From contig BSYO01000025.1 of the NCBI GenBank assembly GCA_033239525.1, positions 1,212,001 through 1,276,000 of the forward strand: a DNA stretch of 64,000 nucleotides, in the 5' to 3' direction. The stretch is from Nepenthes gracilis (lineage: Eukaryota; Streptophyta; Magnoliopsida; Caryophyllales; Nepenthaceae). A program made the position numbers and the translations under genes. The notes under the pieces were generated by a model. That model did no database searches. It worked only from the letters and a program-made list of their open reading frames with translations, and was not told where the DNA came from. Below, piece after piece: positions 1-14,200 of this stretch. The number at the start of each line of letters is the position of its first letter. The first letter of the stretch is position 1.

Positions 1-3000
1 TGCTTCCCCTTTCCGGTGGTGCTGATAGCTCATCTGTGGCTGCTATTGTTGGTTGCATGAGCCAGCTTGTTGTTGAAGGTTAGTTTGATAGTGTTAGAAT
101 ATGTTAAAATACACTATTAGAATATTCCTTAGGATATGCTACCATTTATTTTTTTTAAGGATAGTTTTAGTATTTTTGATATTTATAAATAATCTTATAA
201 AGACATGTAAATAAACCTGACCCTAGCACAGGATTTTCTCATCTCTTCTTATTTTATGAGTTCTACATGGTATCAAAGAGAGTTACTTTCTAAAACCTAG
301 ATGCCACAGCCAGCGGCCCTACCCTCCAGCCCCTGGTGCATCTCAGATTGCCGAGTCAAAGTCCCATATGATTATCTTAATTGAAACTGATTGTTCCTTT
401 TTTTTTTGGCCAATTTAGGGTCGTTCAAGAGCCTAGATCCAATTTCTTCTTGTTCAATTTGATGAATTTGGTGGGTTTTCATTGTGATTTCTTTAGTGTC
501 CATGTCGTTCAAAAGCCTAGATCCAATTTCTGCTTGTTCAATTTGATGAATTTGGTGGGTTTTCATTGTGATTTCTCATGTGCTTGGGTGTCCATGTTCT
601 AAGACTCATTCACCAACTACGAATATATGCAGATCAATGGCGTTTACCATCTTCTACGGAAAGGAACCTAATATGTGTTGCTATAGAGCTTAACAAAAAA
701 GAATGAACATCTAAAGATGCCTGTTCAATGGAGAATTCATGCCTTTAGGGATTGTGTGTTTGAAGTTTGTTTCCCTAAGCTTGACTATGCTCTCTTCAAC
801 TTCCAAATATTAGTCTCCATTCCTAAGGAAGATAAAGCAGATTTTATGACAATCACATACGATAGATCACAAGAGCAGATTTCTGACTTAATAGAAGAGA
901 ATGAACGTCAAAAGACGCCTAGTTCAATGGAATTTTAGCCCCAACTTAGGTTAAGGGTCATTAGATCATAGCTTGCTGCTGAAACCATAATAGGCTTGCA
1001 CGGCTTGCGTCATTCAATAATTGTTTCATTGCTTGGTTTAACTCTTAACCTATGTGCTGATGTGCATGATTCAATCTTTTTGGGAAAAGTTCCTAGATAA
1101 ACCTTGTTAGTTTTGATGTAGTATCAGTAATGGCAGTGTTTTCCATTACTTAATGCTTTAACATGCTGAATTACAGACGAAAAGAACATATAAAGCAACA
1201 GAGCCATCACAGTTTTTTTGAACTCCTCACGCCAAAAAAATGTATGTGCCATTCAAAAGTGATATATAAAACTGCTAATAAGTCGGTTCATAGCATGTCT
1301 ATTGGCTGGCAGAAATTGCAAATGGTGATGAGCAAGTGAAAGCTGATGCAATTCGGATTGGCCAGTATGCAGATGGGCAGTTTCCAGCTGACCACAAGGA
1401 GTTCGCAAATCGCATATTTTACACCGTGTATATGGGAACAGAAAATAGGTAGGAATTTCTGCAGTCCGACATTTAAAGAATTTGCTTGATAGGTGGAATA
1501 ATTGTGTTGTACCAAGAGCCACATAATATGATGCTCAAGCATGAACGAAAATATTGGTATCTATCATAGCCATAGCAGTAATATGGGCATCGTGATGCGA
1601 ATTTTTTATTTTTCATGAGAAGTGAGGTATATATTAAAATTTAATCACCTATCTATTTACTTATTTGAAAAATTTTAGTTAATTTTATCAAAATTAATCT
1701 GATGCCCTTCTAATTTATTGAAAAATACCGTAACTTTTAATCTGTGCATTTTTTCTACTTTTATAAAACATGCGGATTTAGTTTTTTCTCTTTTTTTTAA
1801 AAAAAACTAGATATATAGAGAACATGAGGATCTAAGGTTTCAAAAGAGAAACAAAGAAAAAAAAGACCGGCATATATGTCTCTGATATGGTGGTATATCA
1901 GTACTTTTCCTATATTGAAAAATATTAGTATCAGAGCATCTAAATAATGATATTTTTTCGCATCTTGTTCACAAAATGTTTTTAATGGGGCCTTAAAATA
2001 GGTGGGGAGTGTTTGTAAGCCAACTTTTCTTAATTATTTGCTTGTTAATTGAGATAATACTTTGGACCAAGAACCACCTTGTATAATGTGAAAGAAGAGA
2101 TGCTCCAGGTTTTGCAGTGATTTTGATTAATAGAATCATGTAAGTTCAGAAATACAAAATCCTACATCCATCATTTCTGCAATTGTTTGCTTGCTAACAT
2201 GGATGAAAATATTGGTATTGATAGCAGTATCGATATTGATATCTGTCATAAATATATCTGTATCAAATATATCAGACATATTGAATAATATATATTTGTA
2301 TCGGATATATTGGAAGAAATTTTTTAATTGTCAGCTAATACGAACCAAATATTAGATATTTCAGCCGTCATGATATATTATTGATATGACAACTTATTGT
2401 GATATTGTCGCAGTATTAGAAAGTATTGGTATTAGATGCTCAATACCGATACATATTAGCTAGTATTTACATCTATACTTGCTAGTCTTGGAAATGCAGT
2501 TACAAATACTCATTTTAAACTCTAGGCACATCAGTTATTAATTTGGCTGGCATAAACCGAGATTTAAGATGTCATGAATTTCTGCGCCCTTGTGCTCCCC
2601 ATGTCCCAAAAGAAATAAATTTGAGTTTTTATAAATGATTATAAACGAAAAATATAAGGATGCTAGTATATTCAAATTGTTGATCAGAATTTTCAATGCA
2701 GGTCTAGTTACTATAATATTGAGTTCGGCATGAGAACTATTATGGTCCTTCCAATAGTGAGGCTCCCACATCTACCAAATAGCTAGGATTAGAAATCGGA
2801 TGAGCAAATGGTGAAAATTTAATAACCATATAAATCATTTGATGTAATCTCCTACCATTCAGCTACCCAACTTCTAAACCTAACCATTGAGTGGATATAA
2901 GAGCCTCCCAATAATAGCTATTTTACCAATCCAAATGCTTTTCGGTTTAGCTATACAATGACATTGATGAGTCAATTTATCTTTTACAGTTCTGAGGCTA

Positions 3001-6000
3001 CAAGATCACGAGCCAAGGTGCTAGCTGATGAGATCGGATCATGGCATCTTGATGTTTGCATAGACAGTGTTGTGTCTGCCCTTCTTATGTTGTTCCAGAC
3101 TTTAACCGGGAAGCGCCCTCGCTATAAGGTGAAATTCTTTAGCCTTCTCAGCCTTGATGGGAATCACATAAGAAAATATCTATATCGGTATCAATTGTGA
3201 CTTCATTAATATTGTATATGTTACAACAGCCGATATTTCAGCCAAATATCGATTGTATTGATCGATACGGCAACATATGACTATACCGTCGTGGTATCAA
3301 AAATTATCCTTATTAGAAGGCTTGATACCGATAGATATTAACCAATGTTTTTATCTATGATGAGAGGTAATTGCAATCACACTGTCAGGGTAACTAGATG
3401 ATGGGAAACAGAAACAACGCCACTAAATGTCATCTTTCCAGATTGAATATAAAGTACACATACATCCTGTTTATGGAACAAAATATTTCAGAAAACCAGT
3501 TTTCTAATCATCAAGGACTTAATATTTTTTAAAAATCTAATCTAATAGAATATACCTAAAAAGGGATCTTAAAAAAAAAAAAGAAATGGAAGTTATTTGA
3601 ATAAAAAATAGTATCTTAACTGGATCATTAGGTAGCCACAGCGTATTGAGTCATTGGTTGCGCCACATCATTTTAGAACCGGATCAAAACCTAACTCGCT
3701 CAAATGTACTAGCGAGGGGCATCGATAAGGGTTGGATACAAACTCCTCCCACGATAAAGAAAGAGGGGCATCGATGAAGAAAGCAACCTGGCAGCCTTTT
3801 TCTGTCTATTTGTAAACGAACTCCCATCCTGTCATCGAATAAAGAATAATACCCTAAAAGAATTAACCCATGAAATCCATAGCTCCAATTATTTGCCTTG
3901 CATTCCACATTGATGGAGCTAATCAAATGTGGTTCGATCATGGATAAAAATATTCGTATTAGTATTGGTATTGGTCATAGCGGTCTCGATATTGGATAAT
4001 ACATATCAATATCAAATATATTAAATGAAAAAAATTTAAAAATAAATTAATAGAATAATATCAGTCGATATATTCCAATATATTACATATACGACAATAT
4101 ATTATGATATTATTGTGATATCGGGGGGTTCGATATTAATATATATCGGCTAATATTTATTATTTCTATTGATATTTACACAAGGATTCATCTATTTATA
4201 TATATTCAATCTGGTTGTTTGTACAGGTAGATGGAGGATCAAATGCTGAGAACTTGGGGCTTCAAAACATTCAAGCTCGAATTAGAATGGTTCTAGCTTT
4301 TATGTTAGCATCACTTATGCCTTGGGTTCATAATAAATTGGGGTTTTACCTTGTTCTTGGGAGCTCCAATGTCGATGAGGGATTGCGCGGCTACTTAACA
4401 AAGGTATAAAATATTGCCACATAATGAAGCTCACATTCTACAGTTTACTATAGAAGGTTTTTCTGTTAGTTTGGCTCCTAAATACTAAGAAACACATACA
4501 CTCTCCCAGGTTTGAAATGTCAATGTCCAATATGCATTGTACTCCAAACTATCTCGACATCTGTCGAACATGCTTTGACACGTGCTCAATTTTTTTTAAG
4601 AAAAATTCCAACATACTCTAATATGTTCAGGCACGTTTTGGATGGGTGTTGTTCGGCCCTTCTACATTTTAGGCTCCTAGGTGAACGCAATAATTAAGAT
4701 TAGTAATTAGGTGGAGATTGCATCAAGTCATATAAATTGCTATTTAATTTTCACAATTCATTCATTCAACTTTTAATTTTAACCATCAAGTTTATAAGAA
4801 TTCTAAAATGTGATAGGGCCTTAACTCTTCTTGTTTTTGACACACTTGAAACACGTTCTAAATGTACTTAAAACACGTTTTTTTGAAAATTTTGCTTATA
4901 TTTTATACCTTTTAGTAATTATAATGTGTAAAATGATAAAATTAAAATGTAAATATTAATAAATTTATAAAATTTGCAAGATTAAAGTTTGTCTTAGTTG
5001 TTAAGTTATTTTATTATTGTTGTTCTATCGTAATGGTATGTTGAAAATATTATAACATAATTCATTTATGTTAGTTTAATTTCATACTTTCATAATAAAT
5101 GTTTGAGTGAAGAAATATGAAATATGCATATTTATTACTATTTAATATAAAATAATATTATTCAACAATTAAAAAATAATAAATTATAATTTTACTGAAC
5201 ATGTCAATAGCATGTCATCTCCTCATTTAAAAAAAAAAAAAATAGTGTTTTGGTGTCGTGTTATATCTGTGTCATATCACGTGACCATGCTTCTTAGCAT
5301 GCATATGTTACTTGATCACCCGATGAACTTGATCTTTGGGTTATGGTAAAATAGAACACCTTCTACCAGTTTTGGGTATGTTCTTGTTGTAAATAATAAA
5401 AAGTAAACATAACGGCAAGTACCTTTAGCAGACTACAACATGTTGACTATAAATAATTTTACCTTACACCTTTGATTGTTGATATCTCAAACTGTGGTTT
5501 TCTTTCACAGTATGATTGTAGCTCAGCTGACATAAATCCAATTGGAAGTGTTAGTAAGACAGATATTCGGGAATTCTTGAAATGGGCAGCTAGCCATCTT
5601 GGTTACCCGTCTTTATCGGACATTGAAGCAGCTCCACCCACGGCTGAACTAGAACCAATTCGATCTGATTATAACCAGGTACCTTTCTGCTAATCTTGAA
5701 TCGTCAGTCTCCTTCATTTGGTGCCATGAATGCTTCTTTCATCTCAGCTAAGTCTTTTTGTTTGATAACATAATAAGATTACTCTTCCATGTAAGATGGA
5801 GGGAATTGGAGGAGACATTTTGTCTTACAAGTAAAAGAGATGAAATGAAAGGAAAATTTTCAGTGCTTGAAATTTCTTGGCCATTATGAACAAGATATCT
5901 TAATTGCCCTAAGGTCCCATTTGGTTGGGCCTGAAATTTGAAATTAAAATTAGAATTTCAGGCTTAATTTCAATTATGTTGTTTAGCATCAGGTAGAATT

Positions 6001-9000
6001 AGAATTTTAATTCCATGTCCCAGTTTCCTTTGAATTGGAATTTCAATGTTAAATCCTAATTCCAATTCCAAAATCTAAACGGAGCTTAAAAGATGAAGAT
6101 TTAGAAGAGTTTGTCTTCACTTTGGGTTTGTTTAGCATTTGAGACACCCTTTATTTCGCCCGGACTCATTTTTGACATTTTGTTGTGAGCATTCTGAAGT
6201 GATAATGTGGATCTAGATCATGACCTTGGAGATTCCAAAGTGGACTTTTAGGCATTTTAAACTTGATCCTGCATGTCAGAAATTAAAATAAAAATTCAGA
6301 TGTTCTAACTAATTTGACAATTTACCTTCTGAAACTTAAGTAAAGCTCTAGCCAAGCTATAATGCCCAAGGTAGAAAGAGGTAAAGGAAAGTTTTGGGAG
6401 CTATTTCTGAATCTCCAGTTTCAAAATCTAGATTCGCACTATGCATCATGAAAGATGCTGGAATAATATTGATGGATAATACAAAGACAATAGATTAAAT
6501 GAAGGTTTGCAGCAGTTTAGGGGTAGCAACTATAGAATCCACACCATTGAACCAGTGGACAGTTTTAAATCTCAGTGCCATGGGCGTATTGTAAGTAGTA
6601 GCTGATGCCGGTGTATCATAACAGACTCCTTTAAGGCCGATATTTCATTCTATGCCATTTTACCCTTCAAATACCATTATGATGAGGCCATGGAATGAAT
6701 ATCACCAGTTGTAATATTTTCAGATATTATAACAAAGTCATAATATATCATTGTATCCGTTATGAGTCGTCTTTGTGTGACTCAATAGTCATTGGTTTGA
6801 ATATTAGAAATGACATATTGTGTGATGTTAGTTAAGATAGGATTCAACATGCCAAAAAGTAGTCCATCCTTTTTCTTGGATCACGTGTATAGTAAGAGTT
6901 TTATGCACAGAGTATCCTTTGTATTACTATGCATGTAAAATTCAGTTTCAAACAAGCTTAACTATGATTGCATACTCCTCAAATAGCTGGATGAGGTCGA
7001 CATGGGAATGACCTACGAAGAGCTCTCCATCTATGGAAGACTGCGTAAGATTTTTCGTTGCGGTCCAGTATCCATGTTCAAGGTACATTCTAAGCATCAC
7101 TCTCAGATGCAAAATTGCATAGTATTATTGATAGGAAAACTATAGAAACTTATGAAACGTATGCTATTTTATTTGCATGATGTAGAACTGTAAAAATATG
7201 AGATTCTTGTTTATGCATTCCATGAGGTTTATTAGAGGTTTCCATAGCCTCCCATGGTTATTCTCTGGGTTTTGCTTAAAAATCTGGGATTCTTCTAAAA
7301 TAAACTATAACTAGAGATATCCATAGTGTTTTACAGTTTTGATTTCTATTGTTTTCTTCTCTGTTAACAAAAAATAACATATTTCTAAAATCAGTCGGTT
7401 TTGCACATATTTACTTGGTATCATGCACTAAAAAGAGGATACCAAATACAATATAACTTGGGAATTTTCCGTTTTAACTGATACAAATCTCTACTTCAAT
7501 AATCATAGATGCAAAGTTTATTGAATCTTGGCCCCTTCCTCCCTGTATATTTCTAAAACTTTCGTTTCGCTCCCTATTTTATTCATCAAATCATTTTAGT
7601 TAACTCATTACATTTCCTTTTTTTTTTTTCCAGAATCTTTGCTTCAAATGGGGCTCTAGATTGACAGCGTTCGAGATTGCTGGAAAAGTGAAGCACTTCT
7701 TCAAGTACTATTCCATCAATCGACACAAGATGACTGTACTCACTCCTTCCTATCATGCCGAGGTACCTTTCACAAACAGCCTATGATTCTCAGGGGTATA
7801 TGTCATTGGCAAGTTCAGATATGAGATATAAATTTAACGGTCCTTATATTTTACTTTAAAAAAAGAATTTTAAAGAAATTTTTTAAAGAAAGAAGAAACA
7901 TACGGACTGTTAAAATTATATCCAACAATATCAGGATCTAGGTGATGGGGTTACACCTTGGGGGTGAGGCACAACCCCTTTGGTCCTGTCATTGGCACTC
8001 CACCTTCTGCAAAGTTGTGCTAGTGATCAAAGACTGGAGCAACGACTACATTTACTGTTTCTTTGAGGGGTTAAAATTTTGGGGATGAAACACTACAGAA
8101 TCATGAATTAATTTATCCACCTCTTGTGTGAACTGGTAGAAAACCAACAGATAAAGCAAATGCCCACCTGTATAGTAAATCTTTTTTTTTTTTTTTGAAA
8201 ATCCATTCTAAAAATTATGGTAAGAACCTCCACCATGATGAGTTATGCTACACCAAACTGCTCTATCTCACCACTTTGGCATACAATCTCCGTTCCAACA
8301 AAGTTCGAATAGCACTAGAAAGAGAAAATGAGAAAATGCCGCCTTATTCTGCTTTTAAAATGGACTACTCTACACTAAGAATAAGAACACTACGCCAAAT
8401 TGGTAGAAATGTTCTATATCGAATTTAGAGTGGACTATCGATAATTAGTTGAAATCAAATTACAAACTGTTGTTCGAAATAAGCACGAGCTCTTCACCTT
8501 TCTCCTTGTGTCCCTTTGCTCACTGGTCTAAAAAATGGACCTCTCCACTTGCTCTGAATTTCACCTCTGATGTTTATACCATGTTTGAAAAGAACTATTG
8601 TGGTGGTCGGGCATCGATCGCGAGCTAGCAATCTGCTAGTCTTCTACTAGAGCACTGATCGAGCTCGAAGCTTATGCCAATCCTATGATCATGCTGCCTT
8701 TGAGTGCATGTTGTGAACATCTTTTCTGCCTATCTCACACTCAATCAACACCAGAAACCTAAAAGCAAACGTATCCAAGTGGTGATGGGTGATAAAAATT
8801 TAGTTTTATACCATGGTTTCGTGGTGTTGAAGTTCTTTCATTTTAGAGTCCTCCCATACTTCTGGCAGTAAATATTTTATCTTGACAACTTTGACCCCTA
8901 TAATTATGAGATAGATCAAACATATTTTTAATATATTGTCATAATTTTAGCAGTATAAATATCAGGATGAATTCTCACCATTGGTTGTACAATTGATGAT

Positions 9001-9306
9001 ATGAATAAATGAGAGGAACCAACAAGACTAAACTAAAATGCAAAGCGTGCTGCTCTAAAGTGTTTGCTTGACATTGTGCAGAGTTACTCGCCGGAGGACA
9101 ACAGGTTTGATCTTCGCCAATTTCTATACAACTCAAGGTGGCCATATCAGTTCCACAAGATTGATGAGCTTGCACGTGAGATGGATAGCATCGGCGCTGC
9201 CCCAATGAATTCAGGTGACCAAAACATGCTGGGGGGTTCATCAAATCTTTTAGGTGGGATGGGAGTTGCGGCAGCTGGCTCAGGAAACCCTAATGTTGGG
9301 TTTTAG
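1..9306 (+). CDS. NADS: Glutamine-dependent NAD+ synthetase, C-terminal half (5' end outside window)
   Basis: Exons read as <1-78, 1313-1448, 2990-3128, 4227-4403, 5511-5678, 6987-7082, 7634-7762 and 9082-9306. All introns are GT-AG and the joined frame is open for 381 codons to TAG at 9304-9306. The enzyme amidates nicotinic acid adenine dinucleotide to NAD+ with ATP, using ammonia from an N-terminal glutaminase domain that lies off the left edge. The visible part is the synthetase domain. It starts with the PP-loop LSGGADSSS in the first exon, then has [34 protein letters not shown] and [13 protein letters not shown], the conserved substrate-binding stretches of this family. The C-terminal tail is Gly/Asn-rich and variable. 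Plant homologues are about 725 residues, so roughly half is missing. No frameshift or internal stop is visible. The introns carry several mobile elements, annotated separately. Exon limits are inferred from splice consensus and family alignment from memory. Confidence 0.95.
92..267 (+). mobile_element. Copia-like LTR remnant with primer-binding site
   Basis: A 176-bp AT-rich block in intron 1 of the NAD synthetase gene begins TGTTAGAAT and ends TCTACA, giving TG...CA ends. It is followed at once (268-280) by TGGTATCAAAGAG, one or two changes from the plant initiator-methionine tRNA primer-binding site (TGGTATCAGAGC). That is the classic 5' LTR/PBS junction of a Copia or TRIM element. I did not find the matching 3' LTR in the intron, so this is probably a 5' fragment. 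Confidence 0.6.
420..580. repeat. 84-bp tandem duplication inside intron 1 of NADS
   Basis: Two nearly identical adjacent units begin with GTCGTTCAA at 420 and 504 and share the Met-Asn-Leu-like stretch AATTTGATGAATTTGGTGGG. The duplication creates short overlapping reading frames on both strands that are not genes. Confidence 0.8.
2199..2477. mobile_element. MITE, 'GGATGAAAATATT' family, copy 1
   Basis: Intronic AT-rich element starting ATGGATGAAAATATTGG and closing with the decayed complementary end TATTTACATCTAT. The interior is rich in GATAT/ATATC steps, with a characteristic string near the right end mentioning ATACCGATA. It belongs to the same family as the element at 20412, whose terminal inverted repeats are intact. 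Confidence 0.6.
3168..3361. mobile_element. MITE, 'GGATGAAAATATT' family, copy 2 (shortened)
   Basis: Starts near GAAAATATCTATATCGG and ends with ATGTTTTTATCTATGAT. It shares the CAGCCGATATTTCAGCC-type interior and the right-end TTGATACCGATAGATATT with the other copies. It overlaps intron sequence just after the third NADS exon. Confidence 0.5.
3940..4171. mobile_element. MITE, 'GGATGAAAATATT' family, copy 3
   Basis: Begins ATGGATAAAAATATTCG and ends with TAATATTTATTATTTCTAT. The internal CGATATTGGATAATACATAT and right-end TCGATATTAATATATATCGG segments align with the other family members. It sits in the intron just upstream of the exon at 4227. Confidence 0.6.
5911..6088. mobile_element. Small hAT-like MITE
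   Basis: About 178 bp with imperfect inverted ends: AAGGTCCCATTTGGTT on the left, and on the right the reverse complement of AAATCTAAACGGAGCTT. Between them lie repeated variants of AATTCCAATT/GAAATTGAAATT. The ends resemble the CCGTTTGGTT-type termini of plant hAT MITEs. No clear 8-bp target duplication was seen. It is intronic in the NAD synthetase gene. Confidence 0.45.
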
Positions 9307-11275
9307 CCTAGGCAGAGTAAGAAATTTATTAAGTGTGCATTTATCCAATAACAAGAAATAAGTGAAAGTGATCCTCCTCTCTCAAATTTTTAATCAGATT
9401 TTCATTTTTCATTCCCATGTTTGATGGGGGACTCATTTCACACTTTCTTAATTTTAATAAATTAACTTGCTTGATTGGCCAAAATACGTAAACACTAATG
9501 GTGTTTAAAAAATCGTTACCTGATAACCCTAATCAATGCCATTAAAACTAACATAGGAAAATCAAACCATGGATTGGGATGTAATTTCTAGGGGTTTTGG
9601 TTCGATTTTAGGTTACTGATTTTTGAATGACTGATTATACGAATTGATCATATATATATATATATCTGAGTTCACAAACCGTTTTCGGGTAAGACCCATG
9701 CAACACAAAGAGTGAAGTGAAATAGAGAAGGAGAGTACGAATACTAAGGCACGTGGAGTTTTACGTGTAAAATTTTCTTGTAAATGAGAAGGAAAAATTA
9801 CAGGATTTTATTCTGAAAAGTTGCTTCACTATAATGTGTTTGATTTTAAGGAGATTACATAGTGCGCTCAAGTCTTTCTCTCTTTTCTCTTTCTCTTTTA
9901 TAATAGCTAAACAAGTGTAAATGTTGGGATCCTTTGTTTGGTAGACAGTTAATGTATTTATAGTGGTGGAGCTTTCCTTTGTGAAAAATCCACGTGGCGT
10001 TGGCGTGTGTAGGAAATCCTACCATCAACTATGTAAATCCATTTTGCCGTGTCAGAAACGCTGTGTACACGCGGGTTTGGTATGACGTCACTTTTACAGG
10101 ATCGCCTGCTTTGCTGACCATCATTCCTCTTGCAACCTGATAGGACCAACCACCAAATTTCTGTCACGCCGATTTTACAGGCATTGTGACATCCAAGGTC
10201 CATATTGAATCTATGAGCCTGAATGGACTTTAAGTCTATCATGCCACACAGGATGGGTCTAGCGCCTGGACTTTTTGGCATCTTGGGCTTATTGGGTTTT
10301 CACAGTCACAAAGTCCAACTCTGAATGAATGAATCTTATGTGGATGCGAGTATGAGAAAGACTCATCAATAAGTAAATATTTTTAATTTTAGCATGAATA
10401 TTTTATTTTGTTATTTATAGGAATATTTTATTTGATAAATGTACATAATTTTATTAATATTGATGATTAATATAACAGATAAAGGTATTTGAAATCGATG
10501 AGGATGGATGTTAACGGTTGCATAAGATTTATATTATTGATAATTGATTATTAATTATTGTCTAATCTTATAACTTATGTATTAATATATTATATGAGTA
10601 TTTTAAAATTATAAATTTTTATATTATATTTTTATAGTGGGAATAAACACTTAATTATCAATCATCTCGTATAATCCAATTAATCTATTATATACATGAA
10701 TCATTAGCTAACTTAATAATTTAAAATATATTTATTATATATAATTTAAAATTATATTATTTACTAAAAATATATATATATAATTTTATTTCATTAATTT
10801 ATCTATGTTAATATTTTAATATTTGCTGGAACTTGTGGGAATTTTCCATGAGTTCCATCTCTTGTACTTTTTATTCATGATTTTCATTCAAATTTTATAT
10901 ATTTACATTTTTTTTTATTTTTTAGGCGACTTGATAATATTAATTTAATCTGTATTATTTTTTTTTTTGAAAAAATATTTAATTTTTTTAAAAAAATATT
11001 TGAAATGTAATTTTACAAAATATATTTGGACAAAAAAACGGAAGTTATTGTCGCAATTCAGCGACGAGAAGAAGCAACGTCATTGTCATCATCATCACTG
11101 TTCATCTGCTGCAGTTATAACTGCCCTGAATTTCTGTCTCCCTCCTTAATACCTTAATCACTGTGGGAGTTCCATTTTCGTATCCGTTGTCTTTGATCCC
11201 GTACCACTTTTCCTTCTTGCTGGCCCACTTCCCAAACGCCCGCCCCCTCCTCTCTGTCGCCGTTTTCTGACTGAG
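9307..11275. other. Intergenic region: NADS 3' flank, LTR-like block, KLCR promoter and 5' UTR
   Basis: No gene is supported. After the NADS stop comes AT-rich 3' flank with a short (TA)n at about 9650. Positions 9667-10368 hold a less AT-rich LTR-like block, and 10380-11030 is very AT-rich with poly-T runs. The last ~230 bp before 11276 are pyrimidine-rich (CCCTCCTCTCTGTCGCC) and probably form the KLCR 5' UTR. I cannot place a convincing TATA box for that gene. Confidence 0.6.
9667..10368 (-). mobile_element. Possible solo LTR, minus orientation
   Basis: The block begins TGAGTTCACAAACC and ends GACTCATCA, consistent with TG...CA ends. On the minus strand it carries a TATA-like ACTATAAATACATT near 9965, and its base composition differs from both flanks. 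I found no target-site duplication and no second copy in the window, so this rests on composition and ends only. Confidence 0.25.
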
Positions 11276-14200
11276 ATGCCGGGAATAGTCTCAGAAAAGG
11301 CAACGCCGCCGAGACTCTCAGTCCCGAGTTCCGATTGGCAAATCCGGACCACCCCACCTGATGTATCCGAACCCGGAACCAACTCCAAGCAAATTTCTCC
11401 CTCTCCCATTTCCAAGCCAACTCCCTCACCTTCTCCCTCCACCTCCCGCGCCAAACCCTCGCCGGATCGGAACTCCTGCAAGAAGAAGCAATCAACAGTT
11501 GCCGCATCCGAACCGGCGGTGAGCATCGACGAATCGGCGCTTGATAACCCCGATCTCGGTCCGTTCCTACTGAAGCTCGCGCGCGACATGATTGCTTCAG
11601 GAGATGGGCCAAACAAGGCCTTAGATTACGCGATCAGGGCGTCGAAGTCGTTCGAGAGGTGCGCGGTCGAAGGCGAACCGAGCTTGGACTTGGCGATGAG
11701 CTTGCACGTCTTGGCAGCTATTTACTGCAGTTTGGGGCTGTTCCAGGAGGCGATTCTGGTGCTGGAGAGAGCGATTAAGGTTCCGGATATATCAAGAGGA
11801 GCAGATCATGCGCTTGCGGCGTTTTCGGGATATATGCAGCTGGGAGACACGCATTCAATGGTTTCACAGCTTGATCGGTCAATTCAGTGTTACAAGGAAG
11901 GGTTGCAGATACAGATCGACGCATTGGGGGAAACTGATCCCAGAGTTGCAGAGACTTGCAGGTGAGTTTAGTTCTGTGATTTGAGTTTGATTTGGGATTA
12001 TTTAATGGTTTTAGTGTCAATAATTAGTAATACTAGTCACTTCAGTGGCAGGGAAGCTTTGTTGCTTGTTTGATCCGGTGACATTTAGCAACTTGCTATA
12101 TTTGGTTGAATCATCAATGTTATTTGCACTTATTACTGGGCATACATTAAAATATCTACGATATGAATCGATATAGAACCCTTCAATACCTATATTTTTT
12201 AATAATGTGATTATACTATGATATGTTATTATCTTGGTAAGATGAAATATTTGTCAATATTCACTTGATATGTTTGGCTAATACTTTCTCATTAACTTAA
12301 TTCTTAAAATTTTTTTTCTTTTAATATGTTCAATATTAATATCATCACGATCAATACCGATAATAATACCAATATTAATATTTTATACATAGTGTAGGGT
12401 CATGATCTGTGCACATGTGTAGTTCACAAAGTGTGCAGACTCTGTCCTTAGCTGCTTCTGCTTTACCGTTCGGTTCTAGTGATATTAAGTGTAGGCAGGG
12501 TACAACGAAGTCAGAGGCTCCTTCCCATAGACCCACCTCAAAGGTCATCTACCTCTGACTACGCTATATAAAATCCAGTTTGGAAATATGATGTGTGCTC
12601 TATGGCTGTGTCGGACAATCGCAGGCACAAAGTGACGATTACTACGACGAGAGGAGTTCGGTGGAGGAACCAGAGAGAAAACGAGAGAGAGAGAGAGAGC
12701 AGAGGAAAAGTATAACAATCTGAGAGAAGAGGGAGAGATCAAGAGAGAAGGGAAAAGGGTGCAGAGAAAAGAGACAGAGAGAGAGAGAGTTAGTGGACAG
12801 TGGAAAATATCCCCTCTCCTTTACTATTCCAATCCATATTATATACACAGTAAAATAAAATTAGAAGAGAATCAAGGGTTGGGGGTCCCACAAACCAAAT
12901 TATAACAGACAAAAGCAGGGGAGGATAACAGAATGCGGGAAAACCAAAAATAATAGCATATTCCTAACTAATAAATATAGCCCCGAAATTAGGCCCGTAA
13001 CATTGCTATCCCCATCAAAAATAACCTTATCCTCAAGGTTGAACAAGAGGAAATCCGGACTAGATTTAGCAACGGCTTCCCAAGCGGCCTCTAATTTCCA
13101 ATCAATCCAACCTTCAGTATCATACCCTAACCCTGAAATGGAATTGCAAATCAGAAGGGATGCAAGTGTTGCCCAAGACAATGCACTGGTGCGTTTGTGA
13201 ATGTTTGAGTCTTCAGCATTTGCATTAAACGACAGAGGAACAGGGATCCTCTTAGGAACAGGGATCCTCTTCGTCCTTGACCAGTCTAAAACGGGCTTCC
13301 CATGAGCACAATCTTTGAGCCAAGATGCCACACTCCCATTTGGCATAAATGGATAAACAAGGATATTTTCATTCTCAGTAGTGCAGAACCCACAAAGCCT
13401 GAGAAGATTTCGATGGACTGTCAAACTTATTGTCTCAACGTCCATTTGGAATTGAATTTCTCAGGCAGCTATGTTGAAGTCTTTCAATTTCTTCACTACT
13501 ACCAAAGTTCCATCACTTAAGCAACCCATGTATACTATTCCAAATCCACCCTGCCCTAGTATCTTTGTTGTACTGAAATGATCAGTTGCAGCACAAAGTT
13601 CTTTAAAACTATGCCTCGTCCAATGGCTGTGGCATACTTCTGGATCATATTGCTCATTAACATCAAAGAACATTTGTCGGTTATGTCCATAACGCCACCA
13701 AGAACCACATCCAATGATAATCAAAATCACAAAAGTAGCACCCAATCTTACACTAAATGCAACAGCCAAAATATGACCCTTTGATGTAGAATGTGATTGA
13801 CCTTTAAGCAAAACTGATGGGAAGGAAAGTGGCACAAGAGCAAGCAAAGAGCAATTGTTCCCTTGAATTTCGTTAAGAGACTCTGGGCAAGGTCCACACC
13901 AGCAATTGACCTTTAAGCTCATGACCCCCATGTTGTAAAAATCTTCACCAGCCCAGATTTGAACAGGACAGGTATTTATCCCCACACCAACACTAGCAAC
14001 TAAGGCAATGAGTATAATTCTATTGATAGCTATTTGTTTGTAAACTCTTTGTTTGTGATCAAAGTGTCTCGTTTGAATCCTCAACCCATTCCCTGAATTC
14101 GCAAATTTGTCCAGTAGAGCGCCAAAGGAGTAGCAAGTCTTCTGCTTATAGATAGCGGAGTTAAAAGGACCATGCGAGTGGATCCTTGAGAACAACGGTA

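Noticed and set aside
372..602. Overlapping short frames on both strands
   Set aside because: They come from the 84-bp tandem duplication inside an intron and match no protein family.
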